64,000 bases of DNA. Source: Sphingomonas edaphi. Lineage in GTDB: Bacteria; Pseudomonadota; Alphaproteobacteria; Sphingomonadales; Sphingomonadaceae. Below the pieces are notes generated by a model that had not been told where the DNA came from, ran no database searches, and saw nothing but the letters and a program-made list of their open reading frames with translations. The number at the start of each line of letters is the position of its first letter. Position 1 is the stretch's first letter. This document shows positions 24,931 to 33,671 of the stretch, one piece after another. The position numbers were made by a program, and so were the translations under genes. The DNA is taken from assembly GCF_003583725.1 (NCBI RefSeq), contig NZ_QXTF01000001.1, positions 992,001 to 1,056,000 on the forward strand, given 5' to 3'.

Positions 24931-25811
24931 TGGAGGTCATCACCCCTTCAACGCATGATTTGGGGGCGTTCAAGGTTCGGCGTACCCTTCCCGCCAAGAG
25001 CCGGACGATGGTCGGACCTTTTATCTTCGTTGATGAGTTTGGCCCCGCGAGGCTTCCGGCTGGACTGGGAATGGATGTCCGGCCGCACCCGCATATCAAC
25101 CTCGCCACCGTCACCTACCTGTTCGAAGGGGCGATCGAACATCGCGACAGCCTTGGCACGCGTTGCGTGATCGAGCCGGGAGCAATCAACCTTATGACCG
25201 CGGGGCGGGGAATCGTTCACTCGGAACGCTCGCCGCAGGACCTTCGACCGGACGGACCGACGCTATACGGCATGCAGACCTGGCTGGCGCTGCCTGACGG
25301 CCAGGAAGATATCGAACCGGCGTTCGAGCATGCCGACGAAACCGCCCTGCCGCTGGTAGAGGACGATGGCGTGTCCGCACGGGTGTTGATGGGTACATTG
25401 TGGGGCCAGACAGCTGGCGTAACTCAGCACAGCGCTACAATTTACGCCGACATCATGTTAGCCGCCGGCGCAAGTGTTCCTATCGACGCCGACGCCGACG
25501 AACGGGCGGTGCTGCTTTGCGAGGGCGAGGCGAGCATCGACGGTCGGCCACTCGACCCTTTCGCGCTCTACATTTTGGCTCCGGGTGAGGCGATGAAGCT
25601 TAGCGCGGGGGCGTCTTCGCGCATCATGCTGCTTGGCGGTGAAGCCTTTACTACGCCGCGCCATGTCTGGTGGAACTTCGTCAGTTCGTCACGCGATCGG
25701 ATCAACCAGGCCAAGGAAGACTGGAAAGCGAGGCGCTTCCCGCTCGTGCCGGGAGACGAAGAGGAATTCATTCCCATTCCAGAAGTCCCCAAGACGGTGA
25801 GCTATCCCTGA
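24930..25811 (+). CDS. Pirin family protein
   Basis: 293 residues with a bicupin pirin fold. Metal ligands are present: H53 and H55 in R-P-H-P-H-I, and H97 and E99 in G-I-V-H-S-E-R-S. The E-G-A-I-E-H-R-D-S motif is typical. Bacterial pirins act as quercetinases or as regulators; which applies here is unknown. The C-terminal pirin_C domain includes F-V-S-S-S-R-D-R-I and E-F-I-P-I-P. One-base overlaps on both sides (TGATG) tie it to bolA and the next hydrolase. Confidence 0.88.
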   Translation: MEVITPSTHDLGAFKVRRTLPAKSRTMVGPFIFVDEFGPARLPAGLGMDVRPHPHINLATVTYLFEGAIEHRDSLGTRCVIEPGAINLMTAGRGIVHSERSPQDLRPDGPTLYGMQTWLALPDGQEDIEPAFEHADETALPLVEDDGVSARVLMGTLWGQTAGVTQHSATIYADIMLAAGASVPIDADADERAVLLCEGEASIDGRPLDPFALYILAPGEAMKLSAGASSRIMLLGGEAFTTPRHVWWNFVSSSRDRINQAKEDWKARRFPLVPGDEEEFIPIPEVPKTVSYP

Positions 25812-26698
25812 TGCGACAGGAACTTCGGTCGCTGTCGACCGGCATCACGATGAATGTCGCCATCACCGGACACGACGATGCGCCGCCAGCCATTCTCTTG
25901 CACGGCTTTCCTGAATCCCACCGAACCTGGCGCGAGGTCGAAAAGCGGCTGGAGGACCGCGTCAGACTGATCATGCCCGACCTCCGGGGATTCGGCCAAA
26001 CGGACCGGCCAGCCGGCGTCGAAGCTTACTCCACTGAGACGCTGGTCGCGGATATTTTCGCGCTGGCGGATGAACTGGATGTGGAGCGCTTTACGCTGGT
26101 CGGCCATGACTGGGGCGGCGCCATCGCTTGGGCAGCGGCGCTGCGCGGCAACCCCCGTGTCGAGCGACTGGGAATCGTGAATTCGCCGCATCCCCTGATT
26201 TTCCAGAAGTCGCTGGTCGAGGATGAAGCGCAGCGCGCTGCTTCCCAATATATCACGGCATTCCGAGATCCGGGGATGGAAGCTGCGATCACGCGGATGG
26301 GTTTCGACACCTTCTTTGACAAAAGTTTTTCGAAGCATGTCGACCTGGCGCGCATTTCGTCGGACGAGCGAGCCAGATACATTGCCGACTGGAGCCGGCC
26401 GGGCGCGCTTACCGCGATGCTCAACTGGTATCGCGCCAGCCAGATATTCGTCCCTCCGATGGGCGAAGAAACAGTCATGCCGGATTGGGTCGAGCGCGGC
26501 CTGCCCAAGTTGCATATGCCCGTACGGGTCATTTGGGGCATTGAGGACAAGGCGCTACTCCCAGTTCAGCTCGAAGGAATGGGGGAGGTCGGCGACGACG
26601 TGGAGGTCTTTCCGTTGAAGGGCGTCGGTCATTTCGCGCCGTGGGAAGCTCCGGACAAGGTTGCGGATGCGCTCGCCCCCTTCCTTGCCGGCAATTGA
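25811..26698 (+). CDS. Alpha/beta hydrolase (epoxide hydrolase/haloalkane dehalogenase-like)
   Basis: 295 residues. H-G-F-P-E at 31-35 supplies the oxyanion region, D-L-R-G-F-G follows, and the nucleophile elbow is G-H-D-W-G-G with D100. The catalytic His is in G-V-G-H-F-A-P-W-E near residue 277. An Asp nucleophile with HGFPE places it with soluble epoxide hydrolases and haloacetate or haloalkane dehalogenases rather than serine esterases. The substrate is unknown. The start overlaps the pirin stop by one base. Confidence 0.85.
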   Translation: MRQELRSLSTGITMNVAITGHDDAPPAILLHGFPESHRTWREVEKRLEDRVRLIMPDLRGFGQTDRPAGVEAYSTETLVADIFALADELDVERFTLVGHDWGGAIAWAAALRGNPRVERLGIVNSPHPLIFQKSLVEDEAQRAASQYITAFRDPGMEAAITRMGFDTFFDKSFSKHVDLARISSDERARYIADWSRPGALTAMLNWYRASQIFVPPMGEETVMPDWVERGLPKLHMPVRVIWGIEDKALLPVQLEGMGEVGDDVEVFPLKGVGHFAPWEAPDKVADALAPFLAGN

Positions 26699-26719
26699 GC
26701 GGCTAAGGCTCCGCCCATC

Positions 26720-27169
26720 ATGACTCGTTCGATCTCGCGCTCCGCCGCTCGGCTCGCCGCCGTGCAGGCGCTGTACCAGCAGGAAATGGAAGGCACGCCA
26801 ACCGCGCGCTTGCTCCATGAATTTCACGACCATCGCCTCGGTGCGACGATCGAGGGCGAAACCTATGCAGACGCCGAGCAGAGCTTCTTCGATGATTTAG
26901 TAACGGGAGCGCTGGCGCGACGCGATGAGATCGATGCGCTGGTCGCGGAACGGCTCGCCCAAGGCTGGAGCCTGGAGCGGCTGGACAAGCCAATGAAGGC
27001 GATCCTGCGGGTCGGCGCCTATGAACTGGTCGCCCGTCGGGACGTACCCGTCGCGACCGTTATCAGTGAGTATCTGGATGTCGCAGATGCCTTCTACGAC
27101 AAACGCGAGAAGAGCTTCGTGAACGGCCTGCTCGACGCAATCGCCAAGGTCGCCCGGCCCGCCGCTTAA
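26720..27169 (+). CDS. nusB: Transcription antitermination factor NusB
   Basis: 149 residues. It begins S-A-A-R-L-A-A-V-Q-A-L-Y-Q-Q-E-M and has the ending I-L-R-V-G-A-Y-E-L, V-P-V-A-T-V-I-S-E-Y-L-D-V-A and K-S-F-V-N-G-L-L-D of NusB. With NusE (S10) it binds boxA RNA to allow rRNA antitermination. It is followed 41 bp later by thiL. Confidence 0.95.
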   Translation: MTRSISRSAARLAAVQALYQQEMEGTPTARLLHEFHDHRLGATIEGETYADAEQSFFDDLVTGALARRDEIDALVAERLAQGWSLERLDKPMKAILRVGAYELVARRDVPVATVISEYLDVADAFYDKREKSFVNGLLDAIAKVARPAA

Positions 27170-27210
27170 GGGCTTTCCCCAACCGCTCTGTCGCGGTTTA
27201 TAGTCGGATC

Positions 27211-28152
27211 ATGAGCATCGGCGAATTTGCGTTCCTAGAGCGACTGCGCGCGCTCGCAACCCATCCCGCCGCGCGCGGGCTGGAGGATGACGCGGCGGTG
27301 ATCGGCGACATGGTGCTTACCCATGACAGCATCGCTGAGGGCATCCATTACCTGTCGGATGATCCGCCGGCCTCGGTCGGCTGGAAGCTTGTCGCCGTAA
27401 ATTTGAGCGACCTTGCCGCGAAAGGCGCCGAGCCGATCGCCGCGTTGATGAGCGTCACCATCGGCGGCGATGGCGAGTGGGAAGAGCGCTTCCTGTCGGG
27501 CGTCGCGGCGGCCTGCGAAGCGTACCATTTGCCCTTGGTCGGCGGCGACACGATCGCGCTTCCCGCGGGATCGCCGCGCGTGCTGGGACTGACCGCCATC
27601 GGGCGCGGTGGCACCAATATCCCATCGCGCGGCGGCGGCAGGCCGGGTAATCGGCTGTGGCTGGTCGGCGTATTGGGTGACGCCGCCACGGGCCTCGCCA
27701 CCTTGCGTCACGATCCCAAGGCGGAGGGGCCGCTGGTCGAGGCCTATCGCCGGCCCGTCCCGCAACTGGCGGCGGGCCGCGCGCTGGCGACCGCCGCGAC
27801 CGCAATGATGGATGTGTCGGACGGCCTGCTGCTCGACCTGCAGCGGATGTGCAATGCGAGCCGCTGCGGCGCACGGGTCGACCTGTCCGCTTTGCCGTTG
27901 TCGCGCGGTTTCATTGCCGAGCGCGGCAATAGCCGGACGTCGCGCCTGTCCGCAGCCACCGGCGGGGACGATTATGCGCTGCTTGCCGCGCTGCCGGAGG
28001 ACTTTGATCCGGCGGTAAGCCTTTCTTTACCTTCAAGGACCATCATTGCGCCGATCGGATCACTCGTTCCGGGAAGCAGCATTTCGCTGTTCGACGAGAA
28101 GGGCGAAGTACCGATACCGGAGCGGCTTGGATATGAACATCATCGCGCTTAG
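27211..28152 (+). CDS. thiL: Thiamine-phosphate kinase
   Basis: 313 residues. It phosphorylates thiamine phosphate to the diphosphate cofactor. Family signs: E-F-A-F-L-E-R-L, G-L-E-D-D-A-A-V near 25, T-H-D-S-I-A-E-G-I-H-Y-L, V-N-L-S-D-L-A-A-K-G-A-E-P near 75, V-G-G-D-T near 118, and M-M-D-V-S-D-G-L-L-L-D-L near 200. These are the ATP and Mg binding segments of the PurM-like fold. nusB-thiL is a common bacterial gene pair. Confidence 0.94.
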   Translation: MSIGEFAFLERLRALATHPAARGLEDDAAVIGDMVLTHDSIAEGIHYLSDDPPASVGWKLVAVNLSDLAAKGAEPIAALMSVTIGGDGEWEERFLSGVAAACEAYHLPLVGGDTIALPAGSPRVLGLTAIGRGGTNIPSRGGGRPGNRLWLVGVLGDAATGLATLRHDPKAEGPLVEAYRRPVPQLAAGRALATAATAMMDVSDGLLLDLQRMCNASRCGARVDLSALPLSRGFIAERGNSRTSRLSAATGGDDYALLAALPEDFDPAVSLSLPSRTIIAPIGSLVPGSSISLFDEKGEVPIPERLGYEHHRA

Positions 28153-28222
28153 CACCCGTCAATGGGTCATTGCCGCACTAGGCCTTGCATCAGGAATGGC
28201 GACCGCGCTGGTGCTCCGATAG
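28133..28222 (+). CDS. Possible 29-residue hydrophobic microprotein
   Basis: ATG 28133 lies within the end of thiL in another frame and the TAG is at 28220-28222. The product has one hydrophobic stretch (W-V-I-A-A-L-G-L-A-S-G-M-A-T-A-L-V-L). The ribosome-binding site is poor (GGAG about 12 bp upstream). Support is weak; it may be chance. Confidence 0.22.
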   Translation: MNIIALSTRQWVIAALGLASGMATALVLR

Positions 28223-28330
28223 CGCCCTGACAACTGGCGGGTTGCCACCGCCCAAATCCCCGTTACACCTTCCCCGGGCTTTCTAGGGACGGCGTTGCCG
28301 CCTCATGGTCGAATAGGGGAATTCACCAAT

Positions 28331-30436
28331 ATGAACCTGGTACTCTTTGCGATCGCTTGCGGCGTCGTTGCGCTGCTGTACGGCGGTCTTACCAGCTCGG
28401 CGGTGCTTCGCGCATCGGCGGGCAATGCACGGATGATGGAAGTCGCCGCAGCTATTCAGGAAGGCGCTTCGGCCTACCTTCGGCGTCAGTATATGACGAT
28501 TACCGTTGTCGGCGTCGTCGTCGCCGTGATCGTCTTCGTGTTTCTCGGTCCGCTCTCCGCGGGCGGGTTCGTGCTCGGCGCCATCCTGTCGGGAGCAACC
28601 GGCTTTGTCGGCATGAACATTTCGGTGCGCGCCAACGTCCGCACGGCGGAGGCCGCCAGCCAGGGCCTTCAGCAGGGCCTGACGATGGCGTTCCGCGCCG
28701 GCGCCATCACCGGCCTGCTAGTCGCCGGCCTAGCGCTGCTCGCGATTGCCAGCTTCTTCTATTATCTCGTCGGCGTTGCTGGCCATGAGCCCAGCGACCG
28801 CATCGTCATCGACGCGCTCGTCGCCCTGGCGTTCGGCGCGTCGTTGATCTCCATCTTCGCCCGTCTTGGCGGCGGCATCTTCACCAAGGCCGCCGACGTG
28901 GGCGCCGACCTGGTCGGCAAGGTCGAGGCCGGTATTCCGGAAGACGATCCCCGCAACCCCGCCGTGATCGCCGACAACGTCGGCGACAATGTCGGCGACT
29001 GCGCCGGCATGGCGGCCGACCTGTTCGAAACCTATGTCGTGACTGTCGGAGCCACAATGGTCCTGACCGCGCTGCTCATGAAGGGAGCGGGCGATGCCCT
29101 GCTGCCGCTGATGAGCCTACCGCTGCTGATTGGTGGCGTCTGCGTCCTGACGTCGATCCTCGGCACTTATTTCGTCCGGCTGGGCAAGGGCACCAGCATC
29201 ATGGGCGCGATGTACAAGGGGTTCGCGGTTACTGCCGTCGCCTCGGGCATCGCCATCTTCTTCGCTACCCAATATGCGCTGGGCGATCTCAATGCGACGA
29301 TGTCGGCAGGCGCCACCAGCTTCACCGGCATGGACCTCTACTGGTGCATGCTGCTGGGCCTGATCATCACCGGCCTCATCATCTGGATCACCGAATATTA
29401 CACCGGCACTAACTATCGCCCGGTCCGTTCGATCGCCAAGGCGTCCGAAACTGGCCACGGCACCAACGTCATCCAGGGCTTGGCGATCAGCCTTGAATCG
29501 ACGGCTATGCCGACGCTGGTCATCTGCGCCGGCATCATCATCGCTTATGCGCTGGCGGGCCTGATGGGCATTGCCTTCGCCGCCACTTCGATGCTGGCGC
29601 TGGCCGGCATGGTCGTGGCGCTCGACGCCTACGGCCCTGTAACGGACAATGCCGGCGGCATCGCGGAAATGTCTGGCCTGGACGAAAGCGTCCGTGAAAA
29701 GACCGACGCGCTTGACGCGGTGGGTAATACGACCAAGGCCGTGACCAAGGGATATGCGATTGGATCGGCCGGCCTTGCTGCGCTGGTGCTGTTCGCCGCC
29801 TACACCACCGACCTGCGCGAGTTTTTCCCGGGCCTTGCGGTCGACTTCAGCCTGGAAAACCCGTTTGTCATCGTCGGCCTTCTGCTGGGCGCGCTGCTGC
29901 CTTATCTGTTCGGCGCACTGGGCATGACGGCAGTCGGCCGTGCGGCAGGCGACGTGGTCAAGGACGTGCGCGAGCAATTCCGGACCAACACCGGCATTAT
30001 GGATGGCTCATCGCGCCCCGACTATGCCCGGACGGTCGATCTAGTCACCAAGGCAGCGATCAAGGAAATGATCATTCCGTCGATGCTCCCGGTCCTGGCG
30101 CCGATCCTGGTCTATTTCGTCATTACGGCGGTCGCGGGGCAGGCCCAAGGCTTCGCAGCGCTGGGTGCGTTGCTGCTGGGCGTCATCGTCGGCGGCCTTT
30201 TCGTCGCCATTTCTATGACCTCGGGCGGCGGCGCATGGGACAATGCCAAGAAATTTATCGAGGACGGCAATCACGGCGGCAAGGGCAGCGAAGCCCATAA
30301 GGCCGCGGTTACCGGCGACACGGTCGGCGACCCGTACAAGGATACGGCGGGCCCCGCAGTGAACCCGATGATCAAGATCACCAACATCGTAGCGCTACTC
30401 CTGCTCGCTGCGCTGGCCGGTCATTCGGCGGTGTAA
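28331..30436 (+). CDS. hppA: Membrane-bound proton-translocating pyrophosphatase, K+-independent type
   Basis: 701 residues with about 16 hydrophobic helices. It couples pyrophosphate hydrolysis to H+ pumping across the inner membrane. The substrate-binding motif [19 protein letters not shown] lies near residue 185, followed by [19 protein letters not shown]. In G-N-T-T-K-A the Lys, rather than Ala, marks the K+-independent class. The C-terminal [14 protein letters not shown] is conserved. ATG 28331 has AGGGG upstream. Confidence 0.95.
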   Translation: MNLVLFAIACGVVALLYGGLTSSAVLRASAGNARMMEVAAAIQEGASAYLRRQYMTITVVGVVVAVIVFVFLGPLSAGGFVLGAILSGATGFVGMNISVRANVRTAEAASQGLQQGLTMAFRAGAITGLLVAGLALLAIASFFYYLVGVAGHEPSDRIVIDALVALAFGASLISIFARLGGGIFTKAADVGADLVGKVEAGIPEDDPRNPAVIADNVGDNVGDCAGMAADLFETYVVTVGATMVLTALLMKGAGDALLPLMSLPLLIGGVCVLTSILGTYFVRLGKGTSIMGAMYKGFAVTAVASGIAIFFATQYALGDLNATMSAGATSFTGMDLYWCMLLGLIITGLIIWITEYYTGTNYRPVRSIAKASETGHGTNVIQGLAISLESTAMPTLVICAGIIIAYALAGLMGIAFAATSMLALAGMVVALDAYGPVTDNAGGIAEMSGLDESVREKTDALDAVGNTTKAVTKGYAIGSAGLAALVLFAAYTTDLREFFPGLAVDFSLENPFVIVGLLLGALLPYLFGALGMTAVGRAAGDVVKDVREQFRTNTGIMDGSSRPDYARTVDLVTKAAIKEMIIPSMLPVLAPILVYFVITAVAGQAQGFAALGALLLGVIVGGLFVAISMTSGGGAWDNAKKFIEDGNHGGKGSEAHKAAVTGDTVGDPYKDTAGPAVNPMIKITNIVALLLLAALAGHSAV

Positions 30437-30462
30437 GTCTTCCGGCCCAGCCGGTTGAAATC

Positions 30463-30494
30463 GGCCCCGCCCGACCCAAGGTCGCGGCGGGGCC
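30463..30494 (+). terminator. Hairpin after hppA, possible terminator
   Basis: A 9-bp GC outer stem (30463-30471 with 30486-30494) continues into a 5-bp inner stem with one bulge and a 3-nt loop. No T run follows directly, so it may instead stabilise the hppA mRNA end or act in the leader of the next gene. Confidence 0.4.
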
Positions 30495-30515
30495 TATCCG
30501 TTTCAGGAGCCGTCG

Positions 30516-31490
30516 ATGACCCATGCCATTCGCGTTCATCAACCCGGCGGGCCGGGGCAAATGCGGTGGGAAGAATGCGCAGTCGGCGATCCGGGGCCCG
30601 GCGAGGTCCGCATTCGCCAGACGGCCGTCGGTCTGAACTTCATCGATGTGTATCACCGGACCGGCCTTTATCCCCAGCCGCTTCCCTTCACGCCGGGCGT
30701 CGAAGGAGCCGGGATCGTCGACTTGGTCGGACCAGACGTCGCCGGCCTTGAGGCCGGCGATCGCGTGGCCTACGCCGGACCGATCGGCGGTTATGCCGAG
30801 AGCCGCCTCATTGCCGCCGACCGGTTGGTCGTACCGCCCGCCGAGATCACCGACCAGCAAGCGGCGGCGATGATGCTGCAGGGCATGACGGTCGATATGT
30901 TGCTCAATCGGGTGCGGACAACCAAAGCGGGCGAGACCATCCTGGTGCATGCGGCGGCGGGCGGCGTCGGCTTGATCCTGTGCCAATGGGCAGCAGCGCT
31001 GGGCGCAACTGTGATCGGCACGGTGTCGACCGAGGAGAAGGCAGAACTGGCGCGGGCCAACGGTTGCCGTCACCCGATCCTTTATACGAACGAAGATTTC
31101 GTTGAGCGAGTGCGCGAACTGACCGACGGCAAGGGCGTCCCGGTTGTTTATGACAGCGTGGGCAAGGATACGTTCCTGCGATCGTTCGACTGCCTGAGCC
31201 CTCGCGGCCTGATGGTCAGTTTCGGTCAGTCCTCCGGCGCGATCGAACCGTTCGCGCCCGGACTCCTCGCGCAGAAAGGGTCGCTGTTCCTGACCCGCCC
31301 AACCCTGTTCACCTACATCGAAGAGCGCAGCGAGTTGCAACATTCGGCCAGGGCGTTGTTCGACATCGTGCGAAGCGGGCGCGTGAAAATCGACATCGGG
31401 CAGCGCTTTGCATTGGCATGTGCGGCCGACGCGCACCGAGCATTGGAGGCTAGGCGAACCATCGGATCGACCGTGCTGACAGTTGGCTGA
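30516..31490 (+). CDS. Quinone oxidoreductase (zeta-crystallin-like, NADPH)
   Basis: 324 residues, an MDR-superfamily quinone reductase. The GroES-like N-terminal part has G-L-N-F-I-D-V-Y-H-R-T-G-L-Y and P-G-V-E-G-A-G-I-V. The Rossmann part has A-A-A-G-G-V-G-L near residue 150 and Y-D-S-V-G near 215. No zinc-binding Cys set is seen, as expected for QOR. It reduces quinones with NADPH by single electrons, or acts on enals. CAGGAG lies 7 bp before the ATG. Confidence 0.87.
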   Translation: MTHAIRVHQPGGPGQMRWEECAVGDPGPGEVRIRQTAVGLNFIDVYHRTGLYPQPLPFTPGVEGAGIVDLVGPDVAGLEAGDRVAYAGPIGGYAESRLIAADRLVVPPAEITDQQAAAMMLQGMTVDMLLNRVRTTKAGETILVHAAAGGVGLILCQWAAALGATVIGTVSTEEKAELARANGCRHPILYTNEDFVERVRELTDGKGVPVVYDSVGKDTFLRSFDCLSPRGLMVSFGQSSGAIEPFAPGLLAQKGSLFLTRPTLFTYIEERSELQHSARALFDIVRSGRVKIDIGQRFALACAADAHRALEARRTIGSTVLTVG

Positions 31491-31564
31491 GCGGCCCGCC
31501 TTTTCAATGAGGCGGTCTGCCGCTATGAGCCGCCAACTCGATTTTAAAGACATGAAGGATTTGA

Positions 31565-31813
31565 ATGGCCAAGGAAGAACTTCTTGAGATGCGCGGACGG
31601 GTGGTCGAGCTGCTGCCCAATGCGATGTTCCGCGTAGAGCTGGAGAACGGCCACGAAATCCTGGGCCACACAGCGGGCAAGATGCGCAAGAACCGCATCC
31701 GCGTGCTGACCGGCGACGAAGTCCTTGTTGAACTGACGCCCTATGACCTGACCAAGGGGCGCATCACCTACCGCTTCATGCCCGGTCGCGGGGGCCCGAC
31801 GCCCAACGCCTGA
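31565..31813 (+). CDS. infA: Translation initiation factor IF-1
   Basis: 82 residues, an S1/OB fold: [11 protein letters not shown], then [25 protein letters not shown] and [14 protein letters not shown]. It has the short C-terminal extension seen in alphaproteobacteria. It overlaps maf by one base. Confidence 0.97.
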   Translation: MAKEELLEMRGRVVELLPNAMFRVELENGHEILGHTAGKMRKNRIRVLTGDEVLVELTPYDLTKGRITYRFMPGRGGPTPNA

Positions 31814-32385
31814 TGCGGCTGATCCTCGCCTCGGCGAGCCCGCGCCGCCTGGACCTGCTGGCCCGGATTGACGTCGTCCCCGACGCGGTCGATCCCGCCG
31901 ATATTGACGAGAGCGTCCCCAAAGGCGAGCTGCCGCGCGCTCATGCCTTGCGCCTGGCCGAGGAAAAAGCGACCGCGGCGGCGGCACGCCATCCCGATGC
32001 GCTTGTGCTGGCCGCCGACACGGTGGTCGCGGTCGGACGCCGAATCCTGCCCAAGGTCGAGGATGAAACGACGCTCCGCGCCTGCATGAAGCTGTTGTCG
32101 GGGCGACGCCACCGGGTGCTAACCGGCGTGGCGCTGGCTATCCCCGCTTCCGGAATCCGCTCCCGCGTCGTCGAGACGATGATTGCGATCAAGCGGCTGT
32201 CCACGGAAGAGATCGATTATTACGCGGGGCATGGCGAATGGCGCGGCAAGGCCGGCGGCTATGCTGTCCAGGGCTATGGCGAAGTTTATGTCCGCCACTT
32301 GGCCGGAAGTTATTCGAACGTCGTCGGCCTGCCGCTGGCCGAGACCCGCCACCTGTTGAAGAGTGCGGGTTATCCCCTTGCCTGA
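31813..32385 (+). CDS. maf: Maf family nucleoside triphosphate pyrophosphatase
   Basis: 190 residues. It begins L-I-L-A-S-A-S-P-R-R-L-D-L-L, the Maf signature, followed by V-L-A-A-D-T-V-V near residue 75, and S-G-R-R-H-R-V-L-T-G-V near 100. G-K-A-G-G-Y-A-V-Q-G near 155 is also conserved. Maf proteins hydrolyse dTTP, UTP or modified nucleotides; the exact subclass (YhdE or YceF) is not assigned. Start overlaps the infA stop. Confidence 0.9.
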   Translation: MRLILASASPRRLDLLARIDVVPDAVDPADIDESVPKGELPRAHALRLAEEKATAAAARHPDALVLAADTVVAVGRRILPKVEDETTLRACMKLLSGRRHRVLTGVALAIPASGIRSRVVETMIAIKRLSTEEIDYYAGHGEWRGKAGGYAVQGYGEVYVRHLAGSYSNVVGLPLAETRHLLKSAGYPLA

Positions 32386-33295
32386 ATGGGTGGTCGAAGA
32401 CGGCATTGGCGAAACACGCGCCGCGCTCATCGAAAATGACGAGGTCCTAGAAGCGCGCGTGCGGCGCGAGGGGGTCACGCCGGCGGGCACAATCCTCGAG
32501 GCGAAGCTGGTGGCGGTCGCGCCCCGCGTCACCGTGGAGGCCGGCGGTGAGCAATTCCTGCTTCCGCGCGGTGTGTCAGGAATCAGCGAAGGGGGGCCGC
32601 TGCGCATCGAGGTGACCCGCGAAGCGTTGGGCGGCGTCGAAAGCTGGAAACGCGGCCTTGCCCGCCGTAGCGAGGAGACACCGCGCCCCGCCCCTCCACT
32701 GGCCGACGGGAAACCGGGCCGAATCGACGGCTGGGACGAATTGCTGGAGGAAGCGCGCAGTGGGATCTTGCGGTTCGATGGCGGCGAGCTGCGGATCCAG
32801 CCGACGGCGGCAATGACAATGATCGATGTCGACGGCTGGCTGGTACCGGACCGGCTGGCGCAAATGGGTGCGTGGGCCGCCGCGCGGGCGATCCGGCGGC
32901 TGGACCTCGGTGGCCCCACCGGCATCGATTTTCCTACCCTGAAGGGACGCGATGCGCGCCAGCAGGTCGATTCCATATTGGCCAATTACCTCCCCTCGCC
33001 GGCCGAGCGCACGGCGATGAACGGGTTCGGGTTCGTGCAGGTCGTGCGGCCGCGTAGCCGGCCATCGTTGATCGACTTGGCTGCTGACTGCGCTTCGTTC
33101 GAGGCGCGTGCCCTGCTCCGCCGCTCGGGCGCCGAGATCGGTGCCATACGCCTCGTCGCGCATCCCGCAGTGGCGCGCGTCCTGGAGAGTCATCCGGACT
33201 GGCTCGAACGGCTGGCGCGGCAGGTGGGCGGAAACGTGACCTTGCGCGCCGACGCCGCGCTCGCCATGTCGGCCGGACATGCCGAACATGCCTGA
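32363..33295 (+). CDS. Ribonuclease E/G-like protein, short form
   Basis: 310 residues. An S1-like N-terminal part (E-A-R-V-R-R-E-G, G-T-I-L-E-A-K-L) is followed by a region like the RNase E/G catalytic fold: G-P-T-G-I-D-F-P-T-L-K-G-R-D-A-R-Q-Q-V near residue 190, where RNase G has its I-D-F and R-x-x-V segment. It lacks the zinc-link and the rest of a full RNase E/G and is much shorter than both. An RNA-processing or RNA-binding role is likely; catalysis is unproved. The start may be GTG 32363 or TTG 32378 (P-E-W-V); both overlap maf. Confidence 0.75.
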   Translation: MRVIPLPEWVVEDGIGETRAALIENDEVLEARVRREGVTPAGTILEAKLVAVAPRVTVEAGGEQFLLPRGVSGISEGGPLRIEVTREALGGVESWKRGLARRSEETPRPAPPLADGKPGRIDGWDELLEEARSGILRFDGGELRIQPTAAMTMIDVDGWLVPDRLAQMGAWAAARAIRRLDLGGPTGIDFPTLKGRDARQQVDSILANYLPSPAERTAMNGFGFVQVVRPRSRPSLIDLAADCASFEARALLRRSGAEIGAIRLVAHPAVARVLESHPDWLERLARQVGGNVTLRADAALAMSAGHAEHA

Positions 33296-33470
33296 TACCA
33301 AGTCCAAGCCGTGCCCCCTGTGCGGCAAGCCCCCATCGCCCGACCATGCGCCATTTTGCAGCCGAGGGTGCAAGGACCGTGACCTGCTCCAGTGGCTTGG
33401 TGAAGGCTATCGCATTCCCGGGCCTCCTGTCGACACGGACGGGCTGGACAGCGAGGATAGCGACCGCTAG
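33279..33470 (+). CDS. yacG: DNA gyrase inhibitor YacG
   Basis: 63 residues. The YacG zinc ribbon is complete: C-P-L-C-G-K-P near the start and F-C-S-R-G-C-K-D-R-D-L-L-Q-W-L. YacG binds GyrB and blocks DNA binding. The C-terminal tail is acidic. The start overlaps the RNase E/G-like gene; ATG 33288 is an alternative three codons later. Confidence 0.9.
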   Translation: MPNMPDTKSKPCPLCGKPPSPDHAPFCSRGCKDRDLLQWLGEGYRIPGPPVDTDGLDSEDSDR

Positions 33471-33511
33471 GGAGCGGCTCGCTCGCGAGGCGGCTCTGCC
33501 TCGAACGGTGC

Positions 33512-33587
33512 GCCCAGGTAGCTCAGTTGGTAGAGCATGCGACTGAAAATCGCAGTGTCGGCGGTTCGATCCCGTCCCTGGGCACCA
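33512..33587 (+). tRNA. tRNA-Phe (GAA)
   Basis: 76 nt with encoded CCA. The acceptor arms GCCCAGG (33512-33518) and CCTGGGC pair fully. The D arm has AGCTCAGTTGGTAGAGC, the anticodon loop is CTGAAAA on a TGCGA/TCGCA stem, giving anticodon GAA, and the T loop is TTCGATC. It lies 41 bp after yacG. Confidence 0.97.
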
Positions 33588-33671
33588 TCCCCATTCAGAC
33601 CCTCCTGATCTCTGACCGCCACGCCAAATTTGCGCGTTGGGAAATCGGACGATCCACTATAGTCAGGCCGC

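Noticed and set aside
29117-31553. Long minus-strand frames opposite hppA and the quinone reductase
   Set aside because: Both plus-strand genes have clear catalytic motifs; the opposing frames are compositional shadows.
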